Shown here in pieces: positions 7,158-16,376 of a stretch of 64,000 nt of DNA. Under the pieces are notes generated by a model, which had not been told where the DNA came from, did no database searches, and saw nothing but the letters and a program-made list of their open reading frames with translations. Position 1 is the first letter of the stretch; every line of letters begins with the position of its first letter. The position numbers were made by a program, and so were the translations under genes. The stretch comes from Arcticibacterium luteifluviistationis (lineage in GTDB: Bacteria; Bacteroidota; Bacteroidia; Cytophagales; Spirosomataceae), in the NCBI RefSeq assembly GCF_003258705.1, contig NZ_CP029480.1:3162001-3226000 (forward strand), written 5' to 3'.

Positions 7158-8675
7158 TTAATAAAGGTTATCACCCTCTTCGTCGTCATCGGACAAAAAC
7201 TTATTTGGGTCAAAAAGGTTATCCAACAAATCATTAAAATGAAGCCCTTTATCTAGCGATTGCTTACTAATTAAAGAGAATTCTGCTAGTCCATGAAGAG
7301 CAAACTCCATCATAAATAGCTGCTGTTTCCCTTTTAATTCAGGATGCAAAAGCACTACCAACTCTTTAAGACCATCAATGGTTCTAAGCCTTGCTGAATA
7401 CTCCTTATCTGTAAGGTCGTTTAGAATATCAATTTCATTTCCATTGGCAAACCAAGAAGTAATTTCCGTATAAGGATTTTTAATACTCTTCTTTTTCTTA
7501 ATGATTTCTGGGTCAGGGAAATACTTCAAAAACTCTGTTCTCACCGCTTTTCCTATCAAACTCTGAGCTACATAAACTGGACCTTCTACCTCACCTTCAT
7601 ATACTAATTCAATTTTACCATTAATGGCGGGAATAGCTCCGTAAAGGTCTCCAAGTCTAGCATAAACATCTTTTTCTCCGTTTATCAAAGACCTACGCTC
7701 TGCAGAACTTATTAAATTCTCATAAGCTGAAATAGTCATTCTAGCAGAAACCCCAGACTTAGAATCTACATATTCACTTTCTCTAGCTTCTACAGCTATT
7801 TGCTCTACCAAATCCTTTAAGACTTCGTCGGCTTTAATCTTCTCCTGCCCTTTCTTTATAACAGCTTCTTGCTCCGTAATTTTTCTACCAATCTCAATAG
7901 ACTTAGGATAATGCGTAACTATTTGCGAGTCTATTCTATCTTTTAATGGAGTCACTATACTCCCTCTGTTAGTATAATCTTCAGGATTAGCCGTAAATAA
8001 GAATTGAATATCTAATGGCAATCTTAATTTGAACCCTCTAATTTGAATATCACCCTCTTGAAGAATGTTGAAAAGTGAGACCTGAATTCGAGCTTGTAAA
8101 TCTGGCAACTCATTGATAACAAAAATACATCTGTTTGAACGTGGAATTAAACCAAAGTGAAGTACGCGTTCATCAGAATACGGCAATTTCAGCATAGCGG
8201 CCTTTATTGGGTCCACATCACCAATCAAGTCTGCCACAGAAACATCAGGCGTAGCTAATTTCTCATTATATCGCTCATCCCTAGCAAGCCATGTTATAGG
8301 AGTGTCGTCACCTTTTTCGGCAATTAAATCAAGAGAAAATCTAGATAGCGGCTTAAGAGGGTCGTCATTTAGCTCAGAACCAGCTACTATCGGAATGTAT
8401 TCATCAAGCAAATTAACCATCAATCTTGCGATTTTGGTTTTAGCTTGCCCTCTCAATCCCAAAAGATTGATATGGTGTTTTGATAGAATGGCTCTTTCTA
8501 CATCAGGAATTACGGTATCTTCATATCCCCAAATCCCTTCAAAAACCTGCTCTTTATTCTTTATTTTTTCAATCAAATTATCTCTCAGCTCGTCTTTTAT
8601 CGACTTGCTTTGATATTTAATCTTCTTTAAATCCCCGAGTGTTTTAACTTTTAAGTACTGCTTGTCAAAAGACAT
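7158..8675 (-). CDS. AAA+ ATPase of the MoxR / magnesium-chelatase ChlI group
   Basis: A 505-residue cytoplasmic ATPase. The Walker A motif is GLRGQAKT at about residues 73-80, and a Walker B-like segment CIFVINELPDL lies near 185, followed by NILQEGDIQIRG and FTANPEDYTNRG, the sensor-1 region. Such proteins normally work with a von Willebrand A partner as a chaperone or chelatase-like pair. No vWA gene is adjacent here. The gene stands alone between the terminator at 7091 and divergent mgsA. Magnesium chelatase proper is unlikely because no chlorophyll or cobalamin chelatase subunits are nearby. Confidence 0.82.
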   Translation of the reverse strand: MSFDKQYLKVKTLGDLKKIKYQSKSIKDELRDNLIEKIKNKEQVFEGIWGYEDTVIPDVERAILSKHHINLLGLRGQAKTKIARLMVNLLDEYIPIVAGSELNDDPLKPLSRFSLDLIAEKGDDTPITWLARDERYNEKLATPDVSVADLIGDVDPIKAAMLKLPYSDERVLHFGLIPRSNRCIFVINELPDLQARIQVSLFNILQEGDIQIRGFKLRLPLDIQFLFTANPEDYTNRGSIVTPLKDRIDSQIVTHYPKSIEIGRKITEQEAVIKKGQEKIKADEVLKDLVEQIAVEARESEYVDSKSGVSARMTISAYENLISSAERRSLINGEKDVYARLGDLYGAIPAINGKIELVYEGEVEGPVYVAQSLIGKAVRTEFLKYFPDPEIIKKKKSIKNPYTEITSWFANGNEIDILNDLTDKEYSARLRTIDGLKELVVLLHPELKGKQQLFMMEFALHGLAEFSLISKQSLDKGLHFNDLLDNLFDPNKFLSDDDEEGDNLY

Positions 8676-8766
8676 ATTTATATGACAGGTTTTAATTTCT
8701 TGAACTATTAAACGGAAAGTTTTTCAGTCTAAGCCTTATTAACAGTAATAAAACCAAACGAATTCC

Positions 8767-8774
8767 TAATTTTG
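8767..8774 (+). promoter_or_regulatory. -7 box of the mgsA promoter
   Basis: TAATTTTG fits TAnnTTTG and ends 19 bp before ATG 8793. No good -33 TTTG is visible at the usual distance. A longer frame beginning with TTG at 8772 would start inside this box. Confidence 0.5.
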
Positions 8775-8792
8775 AAAAAAACAATTCTATCG

Positions 8793-9242
8793 ATGAATTC
8801 TAAAATCCTTTTAGCTAGAAAGAGAATAGCCCTAGTGGCTCACGATAACATGAAGCCTCAGTTGTTAGAATGGGCTAAATACAATAAAGCTACGCTCTTT
8901 AAGCACCAACTTTTTGCCACAGGAACAACCGGTTCTCTTTTAGAAGATACTCTTGATGTGCACATTACGAAACTCATGAGTGGTCCGCTTGGTGGTGACC
9001 AACAGATAGGTGCATTAATAGCCGAAGGGAAAATTGACGTTTTGATTTTCTTTTGGGATCCTATGTCAGCACAACCCCATGACCCAGACATTAAAGCATT
9101 ACTAAGATTAGGTGCCGTATGGAATATCCCTATTGCATGTAATCGTTCATCTGCCGATTTCTTGCTAACTTCACCTATTATGAATCAAGAATACGAGGCC
9201 ACTTTACCAGATTATGGCTCATATTTGAATAGAAAAGTTTAA
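8793..9242 (+). CDS. mgsA: Methylglyoxal synthase
   Basis: Converts dihydroxyacetone phosphate to methylglyoxal and phosphate, a bypass that relieves sugar-phosphate stress. The 149-residue protein has the full family pattern: [11 protein letters not shown] at the N-terminus, [10 protein letters not shown] (phosphate binding), [17 protein letters not shown] with the catalytic Asp, [21 protein letters not shown], and [16 protein letters not shown] 8793 is preferred over an upstream TTG that falls in a promoter box. The next gene follows after 41 bp with its own -7 box. Confidence 0.96.
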   Translation: MNSKILLARKRIALVAHDNMKPQLLEWAKYNKATLFKHQLFATGTTGSLLEDTLDVHITKLMSGPLGGDQQIGALIAEGKIDVLIFFWDPMSAQPHDPDIKALLRLGAVWNIPIACNRSSADFLLTSPIMNQEYEATLPDYGSYLNRKV

Positions 9243-9260
9243 TATCCAGTTCCTTATCAA

Positions 9261-9268
9261 TACTTTTG
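9261..9268 (+). promoter_or_regulatory. -7 box before the DUF4271 gene
   Basis: TACTTTTG fits TAnnTTTG and lies 16 bp before the TTG start codon at 9284. A TTG at 9266 is part of the box and so unlikely to be the start. Confidence 0.5.
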
Positions 9269-9283
9269 CAAAAAAAGGCCTCC

Positions 9284-10432
9284 TTGAAGCTTAAAATATT
9301 ATTCTTTTTCCTCCTTATTCAAACCGCTTACGGTGCTAAAACTGGCCCCGAAGACGGCTATTTCTTGGTCTATAATCTATCGCAAGACCTACATGTTTAT
9401 AATGAACAGACAAAGGAATACGAGCCATACATAGAAGGTATTAGCCCTCTAAACGCTGCTCACACCATATTTTTGGAAACAGATAAGTATCAATACGCCA
9501 CGCTATTGATAAAAACAGATGTTCCTGAAAGCTATATATTTATAAACGGACTACTCTATAAAAACCTAGTTCAGAATGAATGGCTTGAAATCCCTGTTAA
9601 AGAGCTTAGTACCTATGGAAAAGAAATAGCTCTTTCTTTTTATGGGACCACAAATCCCGATTATATCGAAATGCTAATTGCTAGCAAAGCCGACAAAGCT
9701 GCTGTTTCTTCAAAAATAATTAGAGATAACCTCTTTAATATGAAGCTACGAGAGCAGCTCCCAAATTTCAATGTCTATATTTTGCTTTTGCTCTTGATTT
9801 TCACATTTCTAACGCTTCTAAGTGTAATTAACCCAAAAGCCTTTAATGAGTATTTTAACTTTCAAGATCTAACTACCGTAAAAATAAGAGACACTAAACT
9901 CCTTATAAGCAAACCCCTAAATCAGATAAACATTACGTTTATGGTGCTTTTAAGTATGTTGGGCAGTTTCTTATATCTGCTCCTTAGAGGAAAAGGCGTT
10001 TATATGTTCCAAAACCAGTTTCCTCATACTGAAACACTGAGCACCCTATCACTTTTATTCCTGTTTCTAAAAATAAGCCTTCTATGTGTAGCAGGCTACC
10101 TAAGCAAGTACTTTCTACTCACTATTGGTGGAAACCTCTTTGGATTAGAAAAGTCAGTCAATATTCATTATTTCAAAATAATCCAATATAACCTCTTCGC
10201 TTTTTTCATCGTTGGCATAGGGCTTTACGCCTATTTCATTACTCCTTCATCGCTTGACATAAAGCTAAGTTTCGCTTTACCCTTAATTGGCTTTTTGGTT
10301 TACGGATTACGAACTACTCTTGTTTACTTCACGATTTTAAAAAGTACAGGTATTCAAAGTGTTTATTTATTTGCTTACCTTTGTGTCGTTGAAATTCTAC
10401 CAGTTTTTATAGGTATCCGATTTGCTTTTTAA
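9284..10432 (+). CDS. DUF4271 membrane protein
   Basis: Starting from TTG 9284 the protein is 382 residues and begins with a classic signal peptide (KLKILFFFLLIQTAYG). A periplasmic domain of about 140 residues follows, then seven or so membrane segments in the C-terminal half (for example VYILLLLLIFTFLTLLSV and TFMVLLSMLGSFLYLLL). This is the Bacteroidota family DUF4271, of unknown function, often found directly before hemD as here. No ATG exists in the first 130 codons, so TTG initiation is needed. Confidence 0.8.
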   Translation: MKLKILFFFLLIQTAYGAKTGPEDGYFLVYNLSQDLHVYNEQTKEYEPYIEGISPLNAAHTIFLETDKYQYATLLIKTDVPESYIFINGLLYKNLVQNEWLEIPVKELSTYGKEIALSFYGTTNPDYIEMLIASKADKAAVSSKIIRDNLFNMKLREQLPNFNVYILLLLLIFTFLTLLSVINPKAFNEYFNFQDLTTVKIRDTKLLISKPLNQINITFMVLLSMLGSFLYLLLRGKGVYMFQNQFPHTETLSTLSLLFLFLKISLLCVAGYLSKYFLLTIGGNLFGLEKSVNIHYFKIIQYNLFAFFIVGIGLYAYFITPSSLDIKLSFALPLIGFLVYGLRTTLVYFTILKSTGIQSVYLFAYLCVVEILPVFIGIRFAF

Positions 10433-10576
10433 ATTCAAAAACTGATTCACTATAGATTTAGATTTTTTAGACATCAAGCATGCTAAAAAAATCTTCTGCA
10501 AAATTTCAACAGATTAGAGTGAAATGGTACTCTGGTCATTATAACCCATTAATTAACAAAAATACGCTACTCTAGA

Positions 10577-11374
10577 ATGAGTCAAAACTTAGAGAAAGAC
10601 CTTGGGAAGGATAGGAAGAAAAAGGTAGAAAGTATTTTAGTTACCTTATCTGATCCCTTAAAGGCAGGAAAAAACAATACACCTTATGACAAACTTAAAG
10701 AGAAGTATGGCATCAAGGTTGATTTTAGAAACTTCATTGCTATCGACGGACTATCTTCGAAAGAATTTAGAAAACAAAAAGTTGACATATTAAGTCATAC
10801 AGCCATAATCTTCACAAGTAGGAACGCTGTTGATCACTTTTTCAGACTTTGTGCAGATCTAAGAATTGAAATGCCCATTGACATGAAATACTTTTGTATT
10901 TCTGAACAAACAGCTAATTACCTTCAGAAATATATTACCATTAGAAAGCGTAAGATATTTTCCGGAACTAGAACTGCTGCTGACTTGGAGCCTTTCTTAG
11001 CAAAAAACAAAAAGGAGAAATTCTTATTCCCATGTTCTAATATCAGAAATGACAGTATTCCTGATATGATGGAAAGAAACGGTATTGCACTTACAGAAGC
11101 TATCATTTACGAGACTGGCCCTGCAGATTTATCCGATTTGACAGAGGTGTTTTACGATGTCATTTGCTTCTTTAGTCCTTCAGGTGTTCAAGCATTGGTT
11201 CAAAACTTTGAAGGTTGGAAACAAAAAAACACAAGGCTTGCGGCCTTTGGTTCTACTACGGCTCAGGCTATTCAAGACGAAGGCTTAATTCTTGATATTC
11301 AAGCACCACTTCCTAATGCCCCTTCTATGACTGGAGCTTTAGAAGTATATATTAAAGAAGCCAATAATCTATAA
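10577..11374 (+). CDS. hemD: Uroporphyrinogen-III synthase
   Basis: Closes and inverts ring D of hydroxymethylbilane to give uroporphyrinogen III in haem synthesis. The 265-residue protein shows the two-lobed HemD pattern: SILVTLSDP at the start, AIIFTSRNAVDHFF (first lobe), KEKFLFPCSNIRNDSIPDMM, AIIYETGP, and DVICFFSPSGVQALVQNF followed by RLAAFGSTTAQAIQDEG. The family is poorly conserved, but these blocks are diagnostic. It follows the DUF4271 gene, its usual neighbour. Confidence 0.9.
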   Translation: MSQNLEKDLGKDRKKKVESILVTLSDPLKAGKNNTPYDKLKEKYGIKVDFRNFIAIDGLSSKEFRKQKVDILSHTAIIFTSRNAVDHFFRLCADLRIEMPIDMKYFCISEQTANYLQKYITIRKRKIFSGTRTAADLEPFLAKNKKEKFLFPCSNIRNDSIPDMMERNGIALTEAIIYETGPADLSDLTEVFYDVICFFSPSGVQALVQNFEGWKQKNTRLAAFGSTTAQAIQDEGLILDIQAPLPNAPSMTGALEVYIKEANNL

Positions 11375-11514
11375 ATTGCTCGACCAAAACGTAAGTTCAA
11401 ATTCCCAAATATTAAGACAATTTGTACCTCAAACGGATTTTATATTGATAAAATTTGCTAACCTTACATAATTGGAATTACTTCGGGACGTTTTAATACA
11501 AACAATTAACTTCT

Positions 11515-12480
11515 TTGGATAAAATATTCAGCATTAAAAACCTAATCTTGGTAACTACCTTGAGTCTTTTTGGTCAAATAACATTTGCCCAATCAGACCC
11601 TCAGTTTACGCAATACGTTTTTAATCGTTTTTATCTTAATCCAGGAGCTGCAGGTCTCGGTGGACAAACCGACATCACTGCATTTTACAGGACACAGTGG
11701 GCTGGCTATACCGGAACTTTTGACCCAGGAGGAGGACCACAAACACAGTTAATCTCGGCTTCAGTGCCCTTTCCTCAATTAAAAGGAGGTTTAGGGCTAT
11801 ACTTTATGAATGACCAAATTGGTGGTGGAAGTGGGAACAGGGAAATCAACCTCTCCTATGCATTTCATAAAAGGGTTGGAAACAACATACTTGGTATTGG
11901 TGGTTCGGCAGGTTTATATACTAGAACTTTAGATGGTGGCGAATATAGACCTAGAGAACCTGATGACACGTCCATTCCTACATCTAAAGTGAGTGAATCT
12001 CATATTGATGTAAGTGCTGGAGTTTATCTCTATAATCCGTCCTACGAACTAGGTCTTTCAGTCAAACATATCAACCAACCCTCTTTTGGGTTTTCAACTC
12101 TAACAGGGAAAAACCCTTTAAATAGAAGTCTTTATTTAAACGGAAGTTTCCTAATTGGAATCTCATACACATTGGACGTTAGACCAATGTTCGTGATAAA
12201 AAGTGATTTTAAAACAGTGTCACCAGAAGTTGGAGCTTTAGTCTCCTATAATTCGTCGTATTGGGCAGGATTAAACTATAGGTGGCAAGATGCGGCGTCT
12301 TTCCTAATAGGTGGTAATTTCTTGAACAAGAAGGTTAAAATAGGTTATGCTCTTGATTATGTAGTTTTTGGTGAGTTAGCCAAAGCGACTACATCTCATG
12401 AGTTTATGCTTTCCTATACTTTAAGTCCTCCACGTTCAGGAAAAAAATCAATTATTCGTACCCCGCGATATAGATATTAA
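11515..12480 (+). CDS. porP: PorP/SprF-family outer-membrane protein
   Basis: This 321-residue protein has a signal peptide (LILVTTLSLFGQITFAQ) followed by the PorP/SprF signature SDPQFTQYVFNRFYLNPGAAG and a beta-barrel of alternating strands. PorP/SprF proteins lie in the outer membrane beside the type IX secretion motor and, with partner lipoproteins, help attach cargo or adhesins. Here the gene precedes gldKLMN, as in many T9SS loci, so it is probably the main-system copy. The only available start is TTG 11515; no ATG occurs before residue 96. Confidence 0.9.
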   Translation: MDKIFSIKNLILVTTLSLFGQITFAQSDPQFTQYVFNRFYLNPGAAGLGGQTDITAFYRTQWAGYTGTFDPGGGPQTQLISASVPFPQLKGGLGLYFMNDQIGGGSGNREINLSYAFHKRVGNNILGIGGSAGLYTRTLDGGEYRPREPDDTSIPTSKVSESHIDVSAGVYLYNPSYELGLSVKHINQPSFGFSTLTGKNPLNRSLYLNGSFLIGISYTLDVRPMFVIKSDFKTVSPEVGALVSYNSSYWAGLNYRWQDAASFLIGGNFLNKKVKIGYALDYVVFGELAKATTSHEFMLSYTLSPPRSGKKSIIRTPRYRY

Positions 12481-12728
12481 AGTTTGATTTTAGACCAGTT
12501 AGCCGTAAAATGCGTACTTGTTTGAAATCAATATCAATATACGAATTTGATTGGCATGATTTATGCAAATTGAACTCATGAAATAAGGTAAAGAATGTAG
12601 AAATGTGCTTTCCGCTTTTTCTACGAACTTTAATTTATTTCCACAATAATAAGGAAACAGACTACGTTTTTAGTCTGTTCTCTAGGACTTAACAGGCTTA
12701 AAATACTAATAATTAATATCTTGTTTAT

Positions 12729-13820
12729 ATGAACAGGTCTCAGTTTAAAACATTATCAAAAACTTTGCTCATCTTGATACCAATGGTGGTATTGCAAAGT
12801 TGCGGCTTCCTTAATAAAACCATGGAGAAAGTGGGAATTGGTAAAAATGGTGGAGGAGATATCGCAGGTGATGGCTTAGACGGTCTTGCCAACGGAGAAA
12901 TCATTGCAACTGCACGAAAAGGATACAAACAAACCGCACCTACAGGTATGGTTTTAATCCCTTCTGGCTCATATACTATGGGGCAAGCAGACCAAGACAT
13001 TCTTTCATCAAGAGTATCTATGAATAAAAGGGTTACTATTAATCCATTTTACATGGATGATACAGAAATTACGAATATCGAATACAGAACATTCGTTAAC
13101 TATATGTTTGCTGATTCTGTGTCCGTTTTAGGTGAAGAATACATTACTTCAAAACTTTCCCCAGACAGTACCGTGTGGAGTAGAGACTTCTCCTATCACA
13201 ATGGTGACCAAATGACGGAATATTATTTCTCAAGCCCGGCTTTTGATACCTATCCTGTAGTTGGTGTTAGTTGGGATGCAGCTCAATATTTCTCAGACTG
13301 GAGAACAAAATCATACAATGCCTTTAGAGAAGAAAACAGTCAATTTAAGTCTCCTAGGTTTAGACTGCCATCAGAAGCTGAATGGGAATGGGCTGCAAGA
13401 GGCGGTAAAGAAGGTGCTAAATACCCATGGGGTAACCCATACGTAGCTAATGGAAAAGGATGTTTTCTAGCAAACTTCAAACCATACAGAGGTAACTACA
13501 GAGCAGACGGCTATTCTTACACGGCTCCCAGTAATTCTTTTAATACAAACGATTTTGGTCTTTATAACATGGCTGGTAATGTTTCAGAATGGACTCAAGA
13601 TGCCTATTCAGAGTCTTACATGGCTATAACATGGGATTTAAATCCAGTATATGACGACCCTGATGAGCCTAGAAAAGTAATAAAAGGTGGCTCTTGGAAA
13701 GATGTTGCTTACTTCTTGGAAACTGGTACTACTACTTTTGAATACAGAAGCACTACCCGTTCTTACATCGGTTTCAGAAACGTAATGGATAGACTTGGCT
13801 CTATACCAGGTAGAGAATAA
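12729..13820 (+). CDS. gldK: Gliding motility/T9SS lipoprotein GldK
   Basis: A 363-residue lipoprotein (lipobox VVLQSC) with a formylglycine-generating-enzyme-type domain: GMVLIPSGSYTMGQ, FYMDDTEITNIEYRTFVNY, RLPSEAEWEWAARGG, NDFGLYNMAGNVSEWTQD, VIKGGSW and GFRNV. GldK forms, with GldN, the periplasmic ring of the type IX secretion system attached to the outer membrane. It is the first gene of gldKLMN. A strong palindrome separates it from gldL. Confidence 0.96.
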   Translation: MNRSQFKTLSKTLLILIPMVVLQSCGFLNKTMEKVGIGKNGGGDIAGDGLDGLANGEIIATARKGYKQTAPTGMVLIPSGSYTMGQADQDILSSRVSMNKRVTINPFYMDDTEITNIEYRTFVNYMFADSVSVLGEEYITSKLSPDSTVWSRDFSYHNGDQMTEYYFSSPAFDTYPVVGVSWDAAQYFSDWRTKSYNAFREENSQFKSPRFRLPSEAEWEWAARGGKEGAKYPWGNPYVANGKGCFLANFKPYRGNYRADGYSYTAPSNSFNTNDFGLYNMAGNVSEWTQDAYSESYMAITWDLNPVYDDPDEPRKVIKGGSWKDVAYFLETGTTTFEYRSTTRSYIGFRNVMDRLGSIPGRE

Positions 13821-13827
13821 ACAATAC

Positions 13828-13847
13828 AAGCGGTTTTAAAACCGCTT
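13828..13847 (+). terminator. Intra-operon palindrome between gldK and gldL
   Basis: AAGCGGTTTTAAAACCGCTT is a perfect 20-bp palindrome starting 8 bp after the gldK stop. The stem AAGCGG/CCGCTT is followed by TTCTAATTT, a weak U-rich tail. It could be a leaky terminator or an mRNA-stabilising end that sets GldK levels relative to GldLMN. Confidence 0.55.
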
Positions 13848-13899
13848 TTCTAATTTATAAAATAAACCAAACAAATCATTTAACTAATTATTCATTCTA

Positions 13900-14703
13900 A
13901 TGGCAGCAAACAGAGAACCTAGCATTTTTTGGGATAAAGTTATTCCTTTCTTTTATGGACTTGGAGCGGCAGTTGTAATTGTCGGTGCATTAGGTAAAAT
14001 TCAACATTATGACTGGGCTGGTATTGCCCTGCCAATTGGATTAGGAACAGAGGCACTTATCTTCTTATTATATGCATTCCAAGTGGTATTAAGACCCGAT
14101 GTAGAGTATAAGTGGGAAAATGTGTACCCAGAACTTTCTGATGACCATACTGGCGGCCCTAGACAAGTAGCTTCTACCGCTAATGTAGGTTTAACAGCTA
14201 AAATGGATGATATGTTAGCTGATTCAGGAATTGGTTCTGATGTTTTTGATAGCCTTAAATTAGGTTTCAGTAAATTAACCAAAACCGTAAGCGGATTAGG
14301 AGATATTTCAGATGCTACTGTAGCCACTAACGAGTACGCTGCTAATGTAAACGCTGCATCTCAAAAAGTTGGTGAAATGAATAACGCTTATGGTGTTGCA
14401 GTTACTGCTATGAATAGCATGGCTGACGCTACCAAAGACGCTCAAGATTACAGAGACCAATTTCAGAAAATCACTCAAAACATGGGTGCTTTAAACGCGG
14501 TTTATGAATTAGAACTTCAAGACACAAACAAACACTTAAAAGCGATGAATTCGTTTTACGGTAATTTGTCTTCTGCAATGGAAGATATGTCTGAAGCTTC
14601 TAAAGACACGCAGAATTTCAAGCAAGAGTTAAACAAGCTAACGACTAATTTAACTTCTCTTAATTCTGTTTATGGAAGTATGCTTTCAGCAATGAAAGGA
14701 TAA
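13900..14703 (+). CDS. gldL: T9SS/gliding motor stator protein GldL
   Basis: A 267-residue inner-membrane protein with two N-terminal transmembrane helices (PFFYGLGAAVVIVGALGKI and ALPIGLGTEALIFLLYAFQVVL) and a long helical cytoplasmic tail with repeated heptad-like blocks (MGALNAVYELEL, LTSLNSVYGSML). GldL with GldM forms the proton-driven motor that powers type IX secretion and gliding. The conserved membrane glutamate thought to carry protons appears in TEALIF. It is followed 47 bp later by gldM. Confidence 0.95.
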   Translation: MAANREPSIFWDKVIPFFYGLGAAVVIVGALGKIQHYDWAGIALPIGLGTEALIFLLYAFQVVLRPDVEYKWENVYPELSDDHTGGPRQVASTANVGLTAKMDDMLADSGIGSDVFDSLKLGFSKLTKTVSGLGDISDATVATNEYAANVNAASQKVGEMNNAYGVAVTAMNSMADATKDAQDYRDQFQKITQNMGALNAVYELELQDTNKHLKAMNSFYGNLSSAMEDMSEASKDTQNFKQELNKLTTNLTSLNSVYGSMLSAMKG

Positions 14704-14750
14704 CGTCCTAGCTCTTAAAGAAATAATAAACCGTTTAAAAATAAGATATT

Positions 14751-16370
14751 ATGGCTGGTGGAAAAGAATCACCTAGGCAGAAGATGATAAATGTGATGTA
14801 CCTAGTACTAACAGCAATGTTAGCACTTCAGGTCAGCAATTCGATTCTTCAGAAATTCCTTACGATTGATAATAGTCTAATAGCTTCTAACTCACAGGCG
14901 AATACTTCTAATGCTAGAATTATCCAGTCCATGAAAGAAGCTGTTGATAAAGCTGGTAACAAACCAGAGTATGTACAGTTACTTTATGCTGCTGACAGTG
15001 TAAGAAGTGCTACATCTCAGTTAAACAGCTACATTGAGACTTTAAGAAATAGGATTATTGAAGAAGCTGGTAAGGGAATTGACCCTGAAACTAATCAAAT
15101 TGTTAATCTAGCCGAGGAAGAAAAAGTTTCCAATATTTTTGTTGGTCCTGCCGACAAAAAAAATGGAGAAGGCTATACCCTTCAACAAAAATTAAGAGCT
15201 TATTCCTCTAAAATTGCGAAATATGCAAACGGTGCAGTAGAATTATCAGATTTAGCTCCTGACGCTAAAGACGACCCTGCATTTAATGGTACTAAAGACC
15301 CGGGAGAATTAAATAAAGACTTTGCTCAAGTAATGTTCTTAGCAACTCCGGTTCCTGCGGCTTTGGCTTCATTAAGTCAAAAGCAGTCTGAAATCAGAAG
15401 ACAGGAATCTGAAATCTTAAGTCATCTTGCTCAACAAGTAGGTGCTAAAGAAATTAAATTTGATAAGATTTTTGCTGTAGTTATTCCTGATTCTAGAACT
15501 GTAGTAGCTGGTCAAACTTATAAAGCTGATGTGGCTATTGGAGCTTACTCTAGTGCCATTACTCCTAAAATCAGTATCAATGGTTCTCCATTATCAGTAG
15601 TAGATGGAAAAGGAACTTATGAAACAACAGCTCAAGGTGGAGAATATGATAGTAATGGACAATTGAAAAGGTCTTATAAAGCTACCATTTCTTATCCTAA
15701 GCCAGATGGCTCTACAGAATTAGTAGAACAAGAAGAAACATACACGGTACTAAAACCATCTGTTCAACTAGAGTCGGCTTCTTTGCCAGCACTTTACTTC
15801 AGATGTGCTAATAAATTACAAACAAGTTCTCCAGGTTTAGGGCCATTATTTAAGCCTACATTCTCTGGACAAGGTGCTGATTTTATTGCAGGCGGTGGCG
15901 GAAACGTAACTGTAGTACCTAATGCAAGTAAAGTAGTATTAAATGTTAATAATGATGGCGTCAACTTACAGTCATTCCCTTTCAAGGTAAGACGTGTACC
16001 TAAGCCAACTATTCAAGTTTTGGCAAACAATGCTCCAGTAACGGATAATGTTAGCCAAAAAGGTCTTGCGGCATCTTCTGTAAGAACGATTAACGTTCAA
16101 GCAATTTCAGACGAGGACTTTAAAAATAACAATCCTGAGGATGCTAGTTTTAGAGTTACAGACTACGATGTTTTCTTAGCTTCTGGTGTTAGACCTAAAG
16201 GAAGACTAAAAGGTGTAAGTGGAAGTCAAAGTTTAGGCTCTATTGCACGCGATGCGGAGGCAGGCGATCGTTATATAATTACTATTAATAAAGTAATGAG
16301 AAGAAACTTCAAAGGAGAAACGGAAGAAGTCAACGTTGGAGAGATGACGGTCCAGATTCCTTTAAGATAA
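14751..16370 (+). CDS. gldM: T9SS/gliding motor protein GldM
   Basis: A 539-residue protein with the GldM N-terminus GGKESPRQKMINVMYLVLTA, one transmembrane helix near 13-33, then a long periplasmic region (helical D1 and beta-rich D2-D4 domains; FRVTDYDVFLASGVRPKG and SQSLGSIARDAEAGDRY near the C-terminus). GldM spans the periplasm, links the GldL motor to the GldK/GldN ring, and transmits torque. Length is normal for the family (about 510-540). It is followed by gldN after 6 bp. Confidence 0.96.
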   Translation: MAGGKESPRQKMINVMYLVLTAMLALQVSNSILQKFLTIDNSLIASNSQANTSNARIIQSMKEAVDKAGNKPEYVQLLYAADSVRSATSQLNSYIETLRNRIIEEAGKGIDPETNQIVNLAEEEKVSNIFVGPADKKNGEGYTLQQKLRAYSSKIAKYANGAVELSDLAPDAKDDPAFNGTKDPGELNKDFAQVMFLATPVPAALASLSQKQSEIRRQESEILSHLAQQVGAKEIKFDKIFAVVIPDSRTVVAGQTYKADVAIGAYSSAITPKISINGSPLSVVDGKGTYETTAQGGEYDSNGQLKRSYKATISYPKPDGSTELVEQEETYTVLKPSVQLESASLPALYFRCANKLQTSSPGLGPLFKPTFSGQGADFIAGGGGNVTVVPNASKVVLNVNNDGVNLQSFPFKVRRVPKPTIQVLANNAPVTDNVSQKGLAASSVRTINVQAISDEDFKNNNPEDASFRVTDYDVFLASGVRPKGRLKGVSGSQSLGSIARDAEAGDRYIITINKVMRRNFKGETEEVNVGEMTVQIPLR

Positions 16371-16376
16371 TTTTAA

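Noticed and set aside
7158-8675. Magnesium chelatase subunit I for tetrapyrrole synthesis (hemD is nearby)
   Set aside because: No BchD/BchH or cobalt chelatase subunits are present; the MoxR/ChlI-like ATPase group is more general.
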